From: an uncultured Gemmatimonadales bacterium
Lineage (GTDB): Bacteria; Gemmatimonadota; Gemmatimonadetes; Longimicrobiales; Gaopeijiaceae
Direction of reading: 5' to 3'
DNA: 64,000 nucleotides
Assembly: GCA_937919655.1 (NCBI GenBank)
Contig: CALFPJ010000041.1
Location: 1-64,000 of the forward strand
A model generated the notes under the pieces. It was not told where the DNA came from and did no database searches. It was given only the letters and a program-made list of their open reading frames with translations. The translations under genes were made by a program, and so were the position numbers. Below, one piece after another: positions 25,538 to 34,607 of this stretch. Position 1 is the stretch's first letter. Every line of letters begins with the position of its first letter.

Positions 25538-26632
25538 GTGAGCGAGGGAGGTTCGGGGACGGCAGGATATGAGGATGAGATTTCGCTTTTAGAGGTAGCC
25601 AGTATGGTACTCAGGAGGCGGCAGGTGATCGTCGTCTCCACATTTGTGTGTACGATGCTTGCTCTGGTCTTCGCGCTGCAAACACCCTTCCAGTACACGG
25701 CAACGCTTTCGTTCCTACCTGTCGGTACGGACCAAGGCGGGCTCTCCGGCGTGTCTGGATTGGCGCAACAGTTCGGATTTTCCGTCCCCAGGTCGGGTGG
25801 CGGTGAGAGGTCCCCTGCGTTCTACGAAGGCCTCCTTAAGTCTAGGAAAATTCTCGAGGGGGTTGTCGAGTCAGGGATCGAGGTCGTGACGCCAACCGGT
25901 TCGACCTTCGTCGACCTCGTCGAACACTTAGAGATCGAAGCGAAGACGGCTGGGGAGCGGAATGCGCTTGCCCTGCGACACCTTGAGGGAGTCATCTCGG
26001 TGAGCGTGGGTCGGGAGACCGGCGTAGTTACGTTGAGCGTCCGGACCGATGAGCCATTCCTGTCGGCTGCGGTCGCCCGTCGGCTCCTCGATCTGATCTC
26101 GACATTCGACCTGGAAACCCGCCAATCGCAGGCGTCCGCGGAGCGAGGCTTTGCGGAAGGGCGCCTCGAACAACTGCGGAGAGAACTCACGACGGCCGAA
26201 GATTCGCTCGAATCGTTCCTTGATGATAACCGACAGTTTGCCAACTCGCCTCAGCTCACCTTCGCGCATGACCGGCTCCAGAGACGGGTCGCCATCAGGC
26301 AGGAACTCTTCAGTGCCATGGCTCAGGCGTATGAGCAGGCTCGTATAGATGAGGTTCGAAATACGCCGGTCATCACGGTGATCGATCAGCCCGAACCCCC
26401 TGCATTTCCGGATGCACGCGGCAGATTAATGAAGGTCCTCCTTGGCCTGATTTTGGGGCTCATGCTAGGCTTTGCGCTCGCGTTTGTCCGGGATTTCGGG
26501 GAACAAGCGGAGTCGGACCAGACCGCAGCCTACGGCGAGTTCCAGAAGGTCCTGGCGGACGCCAAACGTGACATATTCGGTGTCGGTCGAGCCAAGCCGC
26601 CGCAGTCGCATGCGCCGGATCCTCAGGAGTGA
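25538..26632 (+). CDS. Wzz/GumC-type chain-length regulator, second copy
   Basis: Inner-membrane co-polymerase of about 364 residues. TM1 is near residue 30 (VIVVSTFVCTMLALVFALQ), then a Wzz domain (FQYTATLSFLPV), a helical coiled-coil stretch, and TM2 at the end (MKVLLGLILGLMLGFALAFV), followed by a cytosolic tail; no kinase motifs. GTG at 25538 follows GGAGG (25528-25532) at 5-nt spacing; an in-frame ATG at 25526 has a weaker site. It differs strongly from the 533-residue Wzz at 13092, so the locus has two distinct export/co-polymerase pairs. Confidence 0.87.
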   Translation: MSEGGSGTAGYEDEISLLEVASMVLRRRQVIVVSTFVCTMLALVFALQTPFQYTATLSFLPVGTDQGGLSGVSGLAQQFGFSVPRSGGGERSPAFYEGLLKSRKILEGVVESGIEVVTPTGSTFVDLVEHLEIEAKTAGERNALALRHLEGVISVSVGRETGVVTLSVRTDEPFLSAAVARRLLDLISTFDLETRQSQASAERGFAEGRLEQLRRELTTAEDSLESFLDDNRQFANSPQLTFAHDRLQRRVAIRQELFSAMAQAYEQARIDEVRNTPVITVIDQPEPPAFPDARGRLMKVLLGLILGLMLGFALAFVRDFGEQAESDQTAAYGEFQKVLADAKRDIFGVGRAKPPQSHAPDPQE

Positions 26633-26654
26633 GCGGTCACTGAGGACCTTTCTC

Positions 26655-26690
26655 CCCCTTCCACCCGGTACGCGGGCTTTCTGGTCGGGG
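26655..26690 (+). pseudogene. Short remnant resembling the 3' end of the polymerase/ligase gene
   Basis: ACCCGGTACGCGGGCTTTCTGGTCGGGG parallels the polymerase C-terminal coding ACCCAGTACGCGGGCTTTTTGGTCGGGG at 21428-21455 (TQYAGFLVGA versus TRYAGFLVGA). It lies directly against the left edge of direct-repeat copy B. Too short to prove alone, but its position relative to the transferase gene mirrors copy A. Confidence 0.5.
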
Positions 26691-27684
26691 CACACATGGC
26701 TCAATAGGCGCCGTCACCCTTGAGTACCGCGGGGATCGTCCGAATCAGGATCTTGAGATCCGTCCAGAGACTCCAGTCCTGGATGTAGTCGAGATCGAGG
26801 CGCACCCATTCGTCGAAGCTGGTGATGTTGCTGCGGCCGCCGACTTGCCAGTAACAGGTAATACCCGGGATCACCGCCAATTTGCCCCTCTGCCACGGGG
26901 CGAACTGGGCCCATTCGTCCGGCAACGGTGGTCGTGGGCCGACCAGACTCATGTCGCCCCGGATCACGTTCCAGAGTTGGGGGAGCTCATCGATCGAGTA
27001 CTTCCTCAAGAACGCACCCACGCTAGTGACGCGGGGATCCTGCCGAATCTTGAACGCGGGGCCGTCCATATGGTTGAGGTGCAGGAGATCAACCTTTCTT
27101 ACCTCTGCGTTCTGCACCATCGTCCGGAGCTTGAAGCCAGGGAAGCGCCGACCTCGGTAGCCAACGTAATCGCACACGTACAGCACCGGTCCCTTGGATG
27201 TCACGCGAACGACGATTGCCGCGGCCAGAATCACAGGCGACAGCAGCAGCAGCACCAAGCCTGCGCCAGCGACGTCGAACCCCCGCTTGAAGCTCTGGGC
27301 GGCCCGCCACCTTCTCTCTCGAGATCGGATCGGCAAAAAGTCGTCCCAAGGCACCGAAATGGCAGTCGATAGTGGCGGCGCGTGGGTGCCCTCTCGTCCA
27401 TGTTCTTCCAGGTCGGCTGCCCCGCGATTATGCCCGTGGAGGAGAGGATGACCGTTCACACTGTGGCCGTTGGCCGGAGCGTCCACCGGCAGGAGGCGTC
27501 CTTCTATCCTGGCATGTCCGCTAGAGCCGTCACGCAACACCCGACCGTTGCTCACAGGTCGCTTAGCCTCAACGTCCCCAGCCAAAATAACGGCCTCCTC
27601 AACTTCGGGAGGCCGCTCGACGGTGGGAGCTGGTACGGAATCCGGATCGGGCCTCATGCGGACAGGACTCTGGGAAGTGAGGTC
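26690..27684. repeat. 995-bp direct repeat, copy B (holds a sugar-transferase gene)
   Basis: Second copy of the repeat at 21631-22625, same orientation and apparently without a mismatch. Beyond the right end at 27685 similarity drops to scattered blocks (for example GCCAAGCCTATTCAAG at 27720 versus 22661). Confidence 0.93.
26701..27657 (-). CDS. Undecaprenyl-phosphate sugar phosphotransferase (monotopic PGT), copy B
   Basis: Protein identical over all 318 residues to copy A, with the same helix, DE dyad and VGPRP motif. Start MRPDPDSV at 27657; the stop lies 11 bp inside the left edge of the repeat. It is followed on the minus strand by the end of the exporter/Wzz cassette and preceded by the RCC1 genes, with 151 bp between its start and the RCC1 stop. 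Identity at every third position points to very recent duplication or gene conversion rather than selection alone. Confidence 0.9.
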   Translation of the reverse strand: MRPDPDSVPAPTVERPPEVEEAVILAGDVEAKRPVSNGRVLRDGSSGHARIEGRLLPVDAPANGHSVNGHPLLHGHNRGAADLEEHGREGTHAPPLSTAISVPWDDFLPIRSRERRWRAAQSFKRGFDVAGAGLVLLLLSPVILAAAIVVRVTSKGPVLYVCDYVGYRGRRFPGFKLRTMVQNAEVRKVDLLHLNHMDGPAFKIRQDPRVTSVGAFLRKYSIDELPQLWNVIRGDMSLVGPRPPLPDEWAQFAPWQRGKLAVIPGITCYWQVGGRSNITSFDEWVRLDLDYIQDWSLWTDLKILIRTIPAVLKGDGAY

Positions 27685-27808
27685 AGGGTACCGGACCGGT
27701 TGCGACGCCTGGTTGGATCGCCAAGCCTATTCAAGGAAGCTCCTAGCTGCCGTAAAGAGCAAGAAGGTCGGACTTAACGTGAGCGTCAGATACGGCAAGG
27801 CCACCGAT

Positions 27809-28909
27809 TCAAACTCCAAGCTGGGCGCCCCAGCAGACGATTCCCCCAGCCGCGGTCACCGCACATGCGTTCCGCCCCCCCAAGGCCAGCGCCACAACGG
27901 CACCGCCAGCGATCGCGGCCGGGGTCCAACCGCCAGGGAGCGTAGGGCGGGCCTCGGGCAGCGTGTCCCAGTCGAGGCCTTTGCAGGTGACGGAGCCTGA
28001 CACATCGACGCTGCACGTCCACCCTTCGCCCACATCGATGGAAACCACGCCCTCCGCCTTGAGGCGTTCTGCGCTTCCGACCACCCTGACCTGGCTTGGA
28101 CTCGTCTGACCAAACGTATTGTCCCCCCAGCACCAACCGGACCCATCGTTGTCGAGAGCGCATGTGTGGGCGGGGCCCGCCCGCACAGAGCGACCGGTGA
28201 CAAACCCAGAGACGACGTTTGGTCGCGGACTGGACACCTGCGTTCCAGTACCGAGGGCGCCGACGACGTTCGAACCCCAGCAGTAGGCGTTTCCGGATGT
28301 GGTTACGCCGCAAGAATGCGCTTGGCCGGCGCTCACGGAGTGAAACCGCAGACCGCCTTCCACTGGCGTTGGTGGTAGAGGATCTTGGGCCGCAAGCCCA
28401 GAGCCCGATTGCCCGACGTGGTCGTCACCCCAACACATCGCAACCCGATCGGCGCGCACCGCGCAGCTGTGAAACGCACCTGCGCTTACCTCTCGAACAG
28501 GGCCCCCCAACTCGACGCGGCCCGGCGCGCCGTGATCAGCGAATGTGAGATCTCCGAGTTGGCCCAGGTCGTTCGCGCCCCAGCACCAAAGAGCGTCCTC
28601 GGTGTCTATAGCGCAGGTGTGTCGCCCCCCCGCATCGATACTGGAAAAGCGCAGGTCCGTGTCTACCCACGTTGGTACAGCGAGCCAGTCACCCGTAGAT
28701 ACAGCTGATTGCCCACGATCGTTCGCTCCCCAACACGCTGCCCGTCCGTCGACGTCCAGAGCGCAGGCATGGGCGTCCCCCACGGTGACTGACGCCCAGT
28801 TGACGTCCGCTGGTGCAGCGGACGGCTCAGTTAGGTCGCAGCCCTCCGCTAGGCCCACCGCAAGTCCTAGGTACAAGAGGGTGGGCGTCCGGCGCCACCG
28901 AGCCGTCAT
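27809..28909 (-). CDS. RCC1-repeat lipoprotein
   Basis: Predicted secreted lipoprotein of 366 residues: N-terminal basic residues, hydrophobic core and lipobox LAEGC (Cys24). The rest is RCC1/BNR-like repeats of about 50 residues with the recurrent signature xHxCAL...CWGxNxxGQ. I count six CWG motifs plus a degenerate one (TCKGLDWD). Seven such repeats suggest a beta-propeller with a conserved Cys in each blade. It overlaps the stop of the related gene upstream by 4 bp, so the two are co-translated. Function unknown; RCC1-like propellers bind proteins or glycans. A decayed paralogue lies at 22750-22905. Confidence 0.8.
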   Translation of the reverse strand: MTARWRRTPTLLYLGLAVGLAEGCDLTEPSAAPADVNWASVTVGDAHACALDVDGRAACWGANDRGQSAVSTGDWLAVPTWVDTDLRFSSIDAGGRHTCAIDTEDALWCWGANDLGQLGDLTFADHGAPGRVELGGPVREVSAGAFHSCAVRADRVAMCWGDDHVGQSGSGLAAQDPLPPTPVEGGLRFHSVSAGQAHSCGVTTSGNAYCWGSNVVGALGTGTQVSSPRPNVVSGFVTGRSVRAGPAHTCALDNDGSGWCWGDNTFGQTSPSQVRVVGSAERLKAEGVVSIDVGEGWTCSVDVSGSVTCKGLDWDTLPEARPTLPGGWTPAAIAGGAVVALALGGRNACAVTAAGGIVCWGAQLGV

Positions 28910-30342
28910 CGACCGACCTGACGGAATGATCTGCCACCGTCCACCGGGATCGGGCGGGTGCTTGAGGTCTGGTTACCCGCACCCAACTGACCCAAGGCCC
29001 CTGTCCCCCAACACGACATGATACCCGAGCCGCTCGACAGGCCACAGCTATGGGAGGCGCCAGCGAAGATGGCGAAGTATGAGCCCTGCCCGACTGCTTG
29101 AGGGTTCCCGAAAAGCCTCGTGTCACCGTTGCCGAGCTGGCCAGCGCTCCCCTCGCCCCAGCAGTAGGCGAGTCCGCCCCGTGCCACGGCGCATGTGTGA
29201 AGGAGCCCCAGAGATATTTCGTCATAGAAGATATTGAGGGACACCGGGGTCGGCGTCAGCCTGTCGACCAACGTTCCGTCACCAACCTGCGCGTGGTTAT
29301 TCGCGCCCCAGCAATCGGCCAGCCCAGAAGCCCTCACCGCGCACGTGTGGAACGCCCCGGCGGAGATCGAAGTATAGCTCTCGACAGACGTGACCCGGGT
29401 CGGGGGCAACGACGCGACCGTAGTGCCTGAACCCAACTGCCCCCGGTCATTTGCGCCCCAGCACCACGCGGAGCCGTCGGAGGCCACAGCACAGGAATGA
29501 CGGGCCCCGGCCGTCACGCTGACGAACGTAAGGCCGGACTCGATCAACTCGGGAGTTGCGAGTCCAACCGTGGTGCCGTTCCCCAACTGGCCGTCGTTGT
29601 TCCAGCCCCAGCAGCGAATTCGTGCGTCGTTCGCAAGTGCGCACGTGTGCCGGCCACCCGCCGTTATGTGTGAAAAAGTGTATCCTCCCGCCACAGTCGC
29701 AGGCTGCAGCGCCGAAGTCCCCGCCCCACTGGCGAGTTGAGACTCAGTGCCACGGCCCCAACAACGGGCCTGGCCGGTACTCGTGAGAGCGCAGGTATGG
29801 CTCGCCCCCGTTGAGATGATGGCGTAGCCTTCGCTTGAGTCCACCGGGCGAGGAACGGACGAGCCCCCTCGGTCCCCAACACCTAGTTCGCCCCCGATGC
29901 CCCTTCCCCAACACCAGCCCTGCCCGGAAAAGTCGACCCCGCACGTGTGTACGGGCCACGTGGACGGCAACGGTGCCTCAACGGTGATGTTGCTGGCCCC
30001 GGAAATTTCTCCGAGCGTCGCAAAGACAGTCGCCGTACCCTCTGCGACGGCTGCGACAAATCCGCTAGAATCCACCGTAGCGACCGCAACATTAGACGAA
30101 GCCCAGGCGATTCCAGCGTCGGGTAGAGGAAATCCGTCGCGATTCCGTACCAGAGCTCGGAGTTGCGTTCCAGCCAAGATCGATAGACGCACGGCCGGCG
30201 GATCAATCACGATCCAGCTGGGGTTTGCGCCGCCGGGGTAGGCAGGGCCTTCCTCACAAGCCATTGCCGAGAGCGCCATGAATATAGATGCTCGAATCAA
30301 TCGAAGCGGTTTGCGTCCCGATCCAACGGTCAGGTGGTCCAT
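28906..30342 (-). CDS. Ig-like (Big_2) plus RCC1-repeat lipoprotein
   Basis: About 478 residues. The signal with lipobox ALSAMAC puts the lipidated Cys at 29 when started from the ATG at 30342; a start 20 codons upstream (30402) would make the signal unusually long. Residues about 40-125 form a bacterial Ig-like domain (IDPPAVRLSILAGTQLRAL, VATVDSSGFVAAVAEGTATV). Then seven RCC1-type repeats follow, each with CWG and a following GQLGxG-like turn, again a likely seven-bladed propeller. Its start region lies within 70 bp of the divergent Wzi-like gene, so the two may share a regulatory region. Probably surface exposed; partner unknown. Confidence 0.8.
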   Translation of the reverse strand: MDHLTVGSGRKPLRLIRASIFMALSAMACEEGPAYPGGANPSWIVIDPPAVRLSILAGTQLRALVRNRDGFPLPDAGIAWASSNVAVATVDSSGFVAAVAEGTATVFATLGEISGASNITVEAPLPSTWPVHTCGVDFSGQGWCWGRGIGGELGVGDRGGSSVPRPVDSSEGYAIISTGASHTCALTSTGQARCWGRGTESQLASGAGTSALQPATVAGGYTFSHITAGGRHTCALANDARIRCWGWNNDGQLGNGTTVGLATPELIESGLTFVSVTAGARHSCAVASDGSAWCWGANDRGQLGSGTTVASLPPTRVTSVESYTSISAGAFHTCAVRASGLADCWGANNHAQVGDGTLVDRLTPTPVSLNIFYDEISLGLLHTCAVARGGLAYCWGEGSAGQLGNGDTRLFGNPQAVGQGSYFAIFAGASHSCGLSSGSGIMSCWGTGALGQLGAGNQTSSTRPIPVDGGRSFRQVGR

Positions 30343-30405
30343 GAAGCAAAGAAAGCGGTGGGGCCGGTGCCCGTCCAGGGTATCGGGAAGCAGATTGAGC
30401 ACCGA

Positions 30406-32007
30406 ATGTTTGGGAGCGTGAAGAATTTAGTGCGGATCCTCCTCCTGGGCCTCCTGGGTCTCTTTTCGGTTGGGCTCACCGGGCCGACGCCGGCATCGGG
30501 ACAGGTTGCCGAGGACATCTGTTCTTGGTCTGTTCGGGTCGGCAGCGCTCGCTTGTCAGCGGCGTGCTTGGATGCGCGCCGGTTTCTCTGGATTTCTGCA
30601 GAGCAGCCGGCCGCTCCCCCCGAGCAGAAGCGGATCAAATCGCTGCCCACGCGCCTGTATTCTACGTACCGTTCTGCATACGCGGTCGATCGCAACGACG
30701 GGTCGTTATGGTCGGGCAGGGGGGGGGCGGTCAGCGCGACGTCGGGCGTCTTCATGACCCTTGGCCCTGTGCGATTGGCAATTGAGCCGCAGATCTCGTG
30801 GTCGGAGAATCGAGCATTTTCACTTCCCGACACCACGGTTATCGGATTGTCCCGTTTTGCCGATCCGTGGGTGTTCGCGGCCGTGGATCACTACCTGCGC
30901 CCCGGGTCTGGATCTCGCTTTCGCATCGACCCTGGATCGAGTTTCGTCGAGGTCGAGGGTGCGCAGGGGCGGCTTGGGGTCTCCAACGAACGCCTCTGGT
31001 GGGGCCCCGCCCGCCGCTACCCGCTTCTGTTCAGTGGGACGGCGCCTGGTTTTTGGCACGCATACGTCGAGGCTGGTCCAAATCTCAAAACGCCGGTGGG
31101 CCGCTTCCACGCCCAACTCCTGTGGGGACGCCTAGATGAGTCAAAGTGGTTCGACGCGGATCCCGGAAACGACCACCGTCTTCTCGGGGCGTTTCAGGTC
31201 GCTTGGTCCTCGGACTTCGTTCCTGGCTTGGAGGTCGCTTACTCCGTGGTGAGGCACGAACCACTTCCGAGGGGTGACTTTCGGCTCGGGCAGTTAGGCC
31301 AACTCTTCACTGGAGACGGGGCTAGCGAGGACCCAATGCACGTGGGGGTGCCGATGGGCTCCCTCGGGCTGCGCTTCGCGTACCCGGATGAGGGCTTTGA
31401 AGCTTATGCCGAAATCGGCAGAGGCGACTACCTCCTAGTCCCCGAACCGGGCGTCTCGGACGGTCGTCACTCGCTCATTTATATAATGGGATTTTCGCGG
31501 ACCGTCGCACGAGCTTCTGGTAACGCTTGGAGGATCACCGGCGAGGTCTTGAAGCAGTCTCTGGAACTGCCCCAGCCCGGCCCTGATCCGGCGACGCCTC
31601 CCCGGACCTTCGTCGCACAGGGGCACACGAACCAGGGTCAGGTGCTTGGTGCCTACGTTGGTCCAGGCTCAAACGCACAATACGTGACCTTGGATCACCT
31701 CGGAGAGGGTTTCAGTTGGGGTGTCTTCGCGGAACGTGTTCGACGCAATGATGACACCTATTTTCGTACCCACGCCTATGATTACGGCTTCCGTGGCCAT
31801 GATCTTGAGTGGACGCTCGGGGCTCGCCTCGGCGCGGCTCCCAAGCTCGCGTGGATAGGATCGGCGGCCTTTTCTGCCGAATTCGGGGCAAGCCGGCGAA
31901 AGAACCGCTCGTTTGTGGGACTGGAGCATGGGGAGAATAGGGTTTTCTTGCGCGAATGGAACCTGTGGGGAGAATTCCTGGTCCGTCTAGATCGGGCAGG
32001 CCGGTAG
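30406..32007 (+). CDS. Wzi-like capsule assembly outer-membrane protein
   Basis: Predicted outer-membrane beta-barrel of about 533 residues with a signal peptide (ILLLGLLGLFSVGLTG, cleavage near PASGQ). Alternating aromatic/polar strands continue to a C-terminal strand (WNLWGEFLVRLDRAGR). The block NERLWWGPARRYPLLFSGTA followed by FWHAYVEAG resembles the Wzi family, which anchors capsule or group-1 polysaccharide to the surface. ATG at 30406 gives a clean signal peptide; an upstream GTG at 30334 would overlap the divergent lipoprotein gene. It is the last gene of the polysaccharide island before the tRNA cluster. Confidence 0.75.
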   Translation: MFGSVKNLVRILLLGLLGLFSVGLTGPTPASGQVAEDICSWSVRVGSARLSAACLDARRFLWISAEQPAAPPEQKRIKSLPTRLYSTYRSAYAVDRNDGSLWSGRGGAVSATSGVFMTLGPVRLAIEPQISWSENRAFSLPDTTVIGLSRFADPWVFAAVDHYLRPGSGSRFRIDPGSSFVEVEGAQGRLGVSNERLWWGPARRYPLLFSGTAPGFWHAYVEAGPNLKTPVGRFHAQLLWGRLDESKWFDADPGNDHRLLGAFQVAWSSDFVPGLEVAYSVVRHEPLPRGDFRLGQLGQLFTGDGASEDPMHVGVPMGSLGLRFAYPDEGFEAYAEIGRGDYLLVPEPGVSDGRHSLIYIMGFSRTVARASGNAWRITGEVLKQSLELPQPGPDPATPPRTFVAQGHTNQGQVLGAYVGPGSNAQYVTLDHLGEGFSWGVFAERVRRNDDTYFRTHAYDYGFRGHDLEWTLGARLGAAPKLAWIGSAAFSAEFGASRRKNRSFVGLEHGENRVFLREWNLWGEFLVRLDRAGR

Positions 32008-32255
32008 AGGAGGGGCGAACGCTCTGGCCCCAAGTTTGTTTACTTGGGCGCGCGATCGAAGCGCAAGACCGCTCACTTTTCGGCCCCTTTAAGGGGTTTA
32101 CGCCCCCTATACCCATAGTTACCTTTTTAAGCTCATTCAGAAATGGCTGCCTCAGGTGTACGGGGGCGGCTCTTTTCCGCGTCAACGCGAAGGGTTTTTG
32201 GAGGACGCCGGTAAGGCTGGACGAGTGCCCCGAGATTGCGGTTCGGGTGAGAGAC
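32008..32255. other. Gap between Wzi-like gene and tRNA-Tyr
   Basis: 248 bp without a gene. A GGCCCCTTTAAGGGGTTT stretch at 32082-32099 could be a weak terminator-like hairpin for the Wzi gene, but the loop is tight. I looked for a copy of the tRNA-Thr 3' end as an island attachment site and saw none. No confident promoter hexamers, although a tRNA promoter must lie here or upstream. Confidence 0.5.
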
Positions 32256-32337
32256 GGTGGGGTACCGAAGCGGTCAAACGGGGCAGACTGTAAATCTGCT
32301 GGCTCAGCCTTCGGAGGTTCGAATCCTCCCCCCACCA
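32256..32337 (+). tRNA. tRNA-Tyr (anticodon GUA)
   Basis: Acceptor arms GGTGGGG (32256-32262) and CCCCACC (32330-32336), anticodon stem GCAGA/TCTGC with loop CTGTAAA (anticodon GTA), and a long variable arm as expected for a class II tRNA. CCA not encoded. Confidence 0.95.
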
Positions 32338-32388
32338 CTGCTTCCTCGCCACGCCGGAACGGATTTACGGAGTTGAAGAGGAGGCGCT

Positions 32389-32462
32389 GCGGGAGTAGCT
32401 CAGTTGGCTAGAGCATCAGCCTTCCAAGCTGAGGGTCGCGGGTTCGAGTCCCGTCTCCCGCT
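32389..32462 (+). tRNA. tRNA-Gly (anticodon UCC)
   Basis: Acceptor arms GCGGGAG (32389-32395) and CTCCCGC (32455-32461), anticodon stem TCAGC/GCTGA, loop CTTCCAA with anticodon TCC, T-loop GGTTCGAGTCC. Lies 51 bp after tRNA-Tyr. Confidence 0.95.
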
Positions 32463-32492
32463 TGCAGCAAGATGTGGATGTACAGATTGCGC

Positions 32493-32564
<72 letters not shown>

Positions 32565-32610
32565 TGCCACTAGGCAATAAGAAATCACGACACGACTCAG
32601 AGAGACCACG

Positions 32611-33801
<1,191 letters not shown>

Positions 33802-33813
33802 GTGGCAAGGAAC

Positions 33814-33893
33814 GCTTAAAGCAGAACCCTTCTCACTTCACTCGGGGCGCACCAGTGCCGATACGGTTACGTGAGAAGCGTTCTACGTTAAGC
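33814..33893 (+). repeat. Long imperfect hairpin in tuf 3' region, copy 1
   Basis: Arms GCTTAAAGCAGAACCC plus TTCTCAC (33814-33836) and GTGAGAAGCGTTCTACG plus TTAAGC (33871-33893) pair at 20 of 23 positions around a 34-nt loop. No T-tract follows, so it is not a classical terminator. It may stabilise or allow processing of tuf mRNA. A perfect CACGCGC-GAT-GCGCGTG hairpin follows at 33968-33984. The same structures occur after the second tuf. Confidence 0.65.
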
Positions 33894-34100
33894 TTCCGTC
33901 CCGGAGGTTCAGTGGCGAGGCTGCCACGGTGGGTCGCGGGGGCAGAATAGGTAGGGAGTTCCGGCACCACGCGCGATGCGCGTGAGTTGGGGACACAAAA
34001 GAAAATCAGGGGCAGTAGCGGTAGCAGTTGTGTTTAGAGGAGAGGGGCATCTCGGCCTCAATCGGGCGGTGGGCTCGGTTACCCGGGTTCTGCTCTTTGC

Positions 34101-34235
34101 GACGCTCTGTCGCGCGTAGCGGCAGAGTGAGGTACGCGGAGTAAGCAGGAAGAAGTGGAGTAACCAGCGACCGAACGGCTGAGCAGAGGGCAGGGCCCGG
34201 GTGACCGAGCCCCACACCAAGAGGGAAGGAATAGC
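34101..34235 (+). promoter_or_regulatory. Candidate structured leader of the rpmG-secE-nusG operon
   Basis: This block resembles 52022-52155 upstream of rpsJ. Both begin GACGCTCTG, share the hairpin CTCTG-x4-GCGTA-x4-CAGAG (here 34105-34113/34119-34127), then GAGGyACGCGGA and CCAGCGrCCGAACGGCyGAG, and both end at the start codon about 135 nt on. Inside the 9-bp stem two adjacent pairs differ compensatorily: T-G/C-G here, C-G/T-A in the other. Conserved structure with changed sequence suggests an RNA leader, possibly for autogenous control by a ribosomal protein. Which protein, if any, is unknown. Confidence 0.55.
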
Positions 34236-34388
34236 ATGCCGCGCGACAAAGTGATTCTCGCCTGTCAGGACTGTAAGGAGAGGAACTACAACAAGACGAA
34301 GAACAAGCGTCTCCATCCGGAGCGCGTCGAAGCACGTAAGTACTGCGCGCGGTGCCGGTCGCATACGCAGCACAAAGAGACCAAGTAG
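34236..34388 (+). CDS. rpmG: Ribosomal protein L33, zinc-binding form
   Basis: Fifty-residue large-subunit protein ([19 protein letters not shown]...). Two CxxC pairs (CQDC and CARC) mark the zinc-binding C+ type. Well placed before secE as in many bacteria. ATG 34236 follows GAGGGAAGGAATAGC. No tRNA-Trp is present between tuf and this gene or before secE. Confidence 0.95.
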   Translation: MPRDKVILACQDCKERNYNKTKNKRLHPERVEARKYCARCRSHTQHKETK

Positions 34389-34394
34389 AACACC

Positions 34395-34607
34395 ATGGCT
34401 GTCGTAGAAAAAATCAAAGAAACCAGGACCTTCGTTGAGGAGTGTTGGGTTGAGCTCCAGAAGGTCACGTGGCCGGACTTCGAGCAGCTCCGGAGCGCAA
34501 CCATTGTGGTTGTGCTATTCACGATCGTGATCTCGGTCATCATCTGGTTCATGGATAAGACCACGGGCTGGATTGTGGGGTTGATCATGGGGGTCTTTGG
34601 CGCCTGA
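34395..34607 (+). CDS. secE: Preprotein translocase subunit SecE
   Basis: Seventy residues with the amphipathic segment EECWVELQKVTWPDFEQLRSA (W-P motif typical of SecE) and a single TM helix TIVVVLFTIVISVIIWFM. Stabilises SecY in the inner-membrane channel. Stop overlaps the nusG start by one base (TGATG). Confidence 0.96.
   Translation: MAVVEKIKETRTFVEECWVELQKVTWPDFEQLRSATIVVVLFTIVISVIIWFMDKTTGWIVGLIMGVFGA

Noticed and set aside
32008-32255. attR-like copy of the tRNA-Thr 3' end at the right island border
   Set aside because: No stretch matching GGTTCAAGTCCCTTCACC is seen, and no integrase gene exists in the island.
31712-32338. Minus-strand open frame of 208 codons over the Wzi 3' end and tRNA-Tyr
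   Set aside because: It runs through the tRNA gene antisense and the barrel coding region; no recognisable protein.
33968-33984. CACGCGC/GCGCGTG hairpin as a tuf terminator
   Set aside because: The stem is good, but it is followed by an A-rich rather than T-rich stretch, so termination is not supported.
33802-34394. tRNA-Trp expected between tuf and secE
   Set aside because: Looked for a CCA anticodon cloverleaf in the spacer; only hairpins and rpmG are present.
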